Of a DNA stretch of 40,178 nt, positions 39,844 through 40,178 are shown piece by piece. This stretch comes from Desulfobacteraceae bacterium (GTDB taxonomy: Bacteria; Desulfobacterota; Desulfobacteria; Desulfobacterales; Desulfosalsimonadaceae): assembly GCA_021737545.1 (NCBI GenBank), contig JAIPDT010000007.1, positions 1 through 40,178 of the forward strand, in the 5' to 3' direction. Position 1 is the first letter of the stretch. Every line of letters begins with the position of its first letter. The notes beneath the pieces are model-generated. The model ran no database searches, was not told where the DNA came from, and saw only the letters and a program-made list of their open reading frames with translations. The translations under genes were made by a program, and so were the position numbers.

Positions 39844-40178
39844 CTATATATGAAGCCTGCCTGTCTTCCAGAGTGCAACTGCGCTATAGGTACGCGCCCA
39901 GAAATTCGCCTTTTCTTCTGCCGGATGCTTGAAAAAATCTTGCGTCCAGTTGAAATCCGGGTTCTGATATAGGTCTCGAAGGATGTTTGCTATGTGTTTG
40001 GGTTGCCACCCGGCATGAATAAGAAAATCGTGGACAAACCCGATGAGCTTGGCCGGCTGAAGCGCCGACGGGTTGGGGGAATCCAGGATTTCGCGTGTCC
40101 AGTCGGGGATGTGGGGCTCGTTTTTTGCAGATTCCACCGCGCGGCCCCGGGCAAGGTCCTGCTGGCGATCGAAATCCT
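39844..40178 (-). CDS. unrecognised protein, C-terminal part only
   Basis: The open frame runs off the right edge. The frame already has a GTG at 40137, but the upstream codons to the edge (DFDRQQDLARGRAV) read as protein, so the true start lies outside the window. The visible 111 residues are soluble and rich in aromatic residues: PDWTREILDSPNPSALQPAKL, FVHDFLIHAGWQPKHIANIL, PDFNWTQDFFKHP, FWARTYSAVALW. I do not recognise a family. It precedes the HAMP-trkH genes on the same strand, separated by about 400 bp. Confidence 0.7.
   Translation of the reverse strand, partial: DFDRQQDLARGRAVESAKNEPHIPDWTREILDSPNPSALQPAKLIGFVHDFLIHAGWQPKHIANILRDLYQNPDFNWTQDFFKHPAEEKANFWARTYSAVALWKTGRLHI

Overview
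The window looks like chromosomal DNA of a sulfate-reducing or related deltaproteobacterium (Desulfobacterota, probably Desulfobacterales). The left edge carries the first ~60 nt of a 16S rRNA gene on the minus strand, ending in a delta-type sequence. A split ATP synthase locus carries b' and b subunits but no a or c. The zapB-zapA-6S RNA-rny order and a pyrogallol-transhydroxylase-like molybdoenzyme fit the same assignment. The exact genus cannot be read from the sequence. All genes except two (12702-13808 and 26005-26424) are on the minus strand, so the functional order runs from right to left.

Left part (1-11.4 kb): the F1-type ATP synthase operon atpX-F-H-A-G-D-C ends in two hairpins. It is followed by a stand-alone GlmU-like uridylyltransferase, zapB, zapA, a 6S RNA candidate, rny (RNase Y) and tyrS. 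Then come two tandem rRNA promoters, an rRNA leader with a boxA-like element, and the 16S start.

Middle (11.4-26.4 kb): this is a cell-envelope and housekeeping block. rodA stands alone beside the atp operon. A plus-strand DUF362/ferredoxin protein lies between rodA and the operon mreB-mreC-mreD-mrdA-glnS, which has a clear sigma70 promoter. Upstream is eno - LolA-like protein - pyrG - ldcA - serine hydrolase, probably one transcription unit from a strong eno promoter. Divergent from eno is a small winged-helix/coiled-coil protein.

Right part (26.4-40.2 kb): a short UvrD/Rep-type helicase and UDP-glucose dehydrogenase are followed by an accessory stretch. It holds a zinc-ligand-free medium-chain dehydrogenase, an ABM-fold monooxygenase-like protein, the two subunits of a transhydroxylase-family molybdoenzyme, and a GC-richer catalase with a Fur/PerR-like palindrome in its promoter. 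TrkH, a HAMP-only membrane sensor and the C-terminal end of an unrecognised protein close the window.

The most interesting part is 29.8-37.1 kb. The molybdoenzyme pair closely resembles, from memory, the pyrogallol-phloroglucinol transhydroxylase of Pelobacter acidigallici, including the expected active-site residues and the beta-barrel tail on the small subunit. Two imperfect 43-bp direct repeats flank the neighbouring ABM gene. No CRISPR array, tRNA, insertion sequence or prophage was seen.
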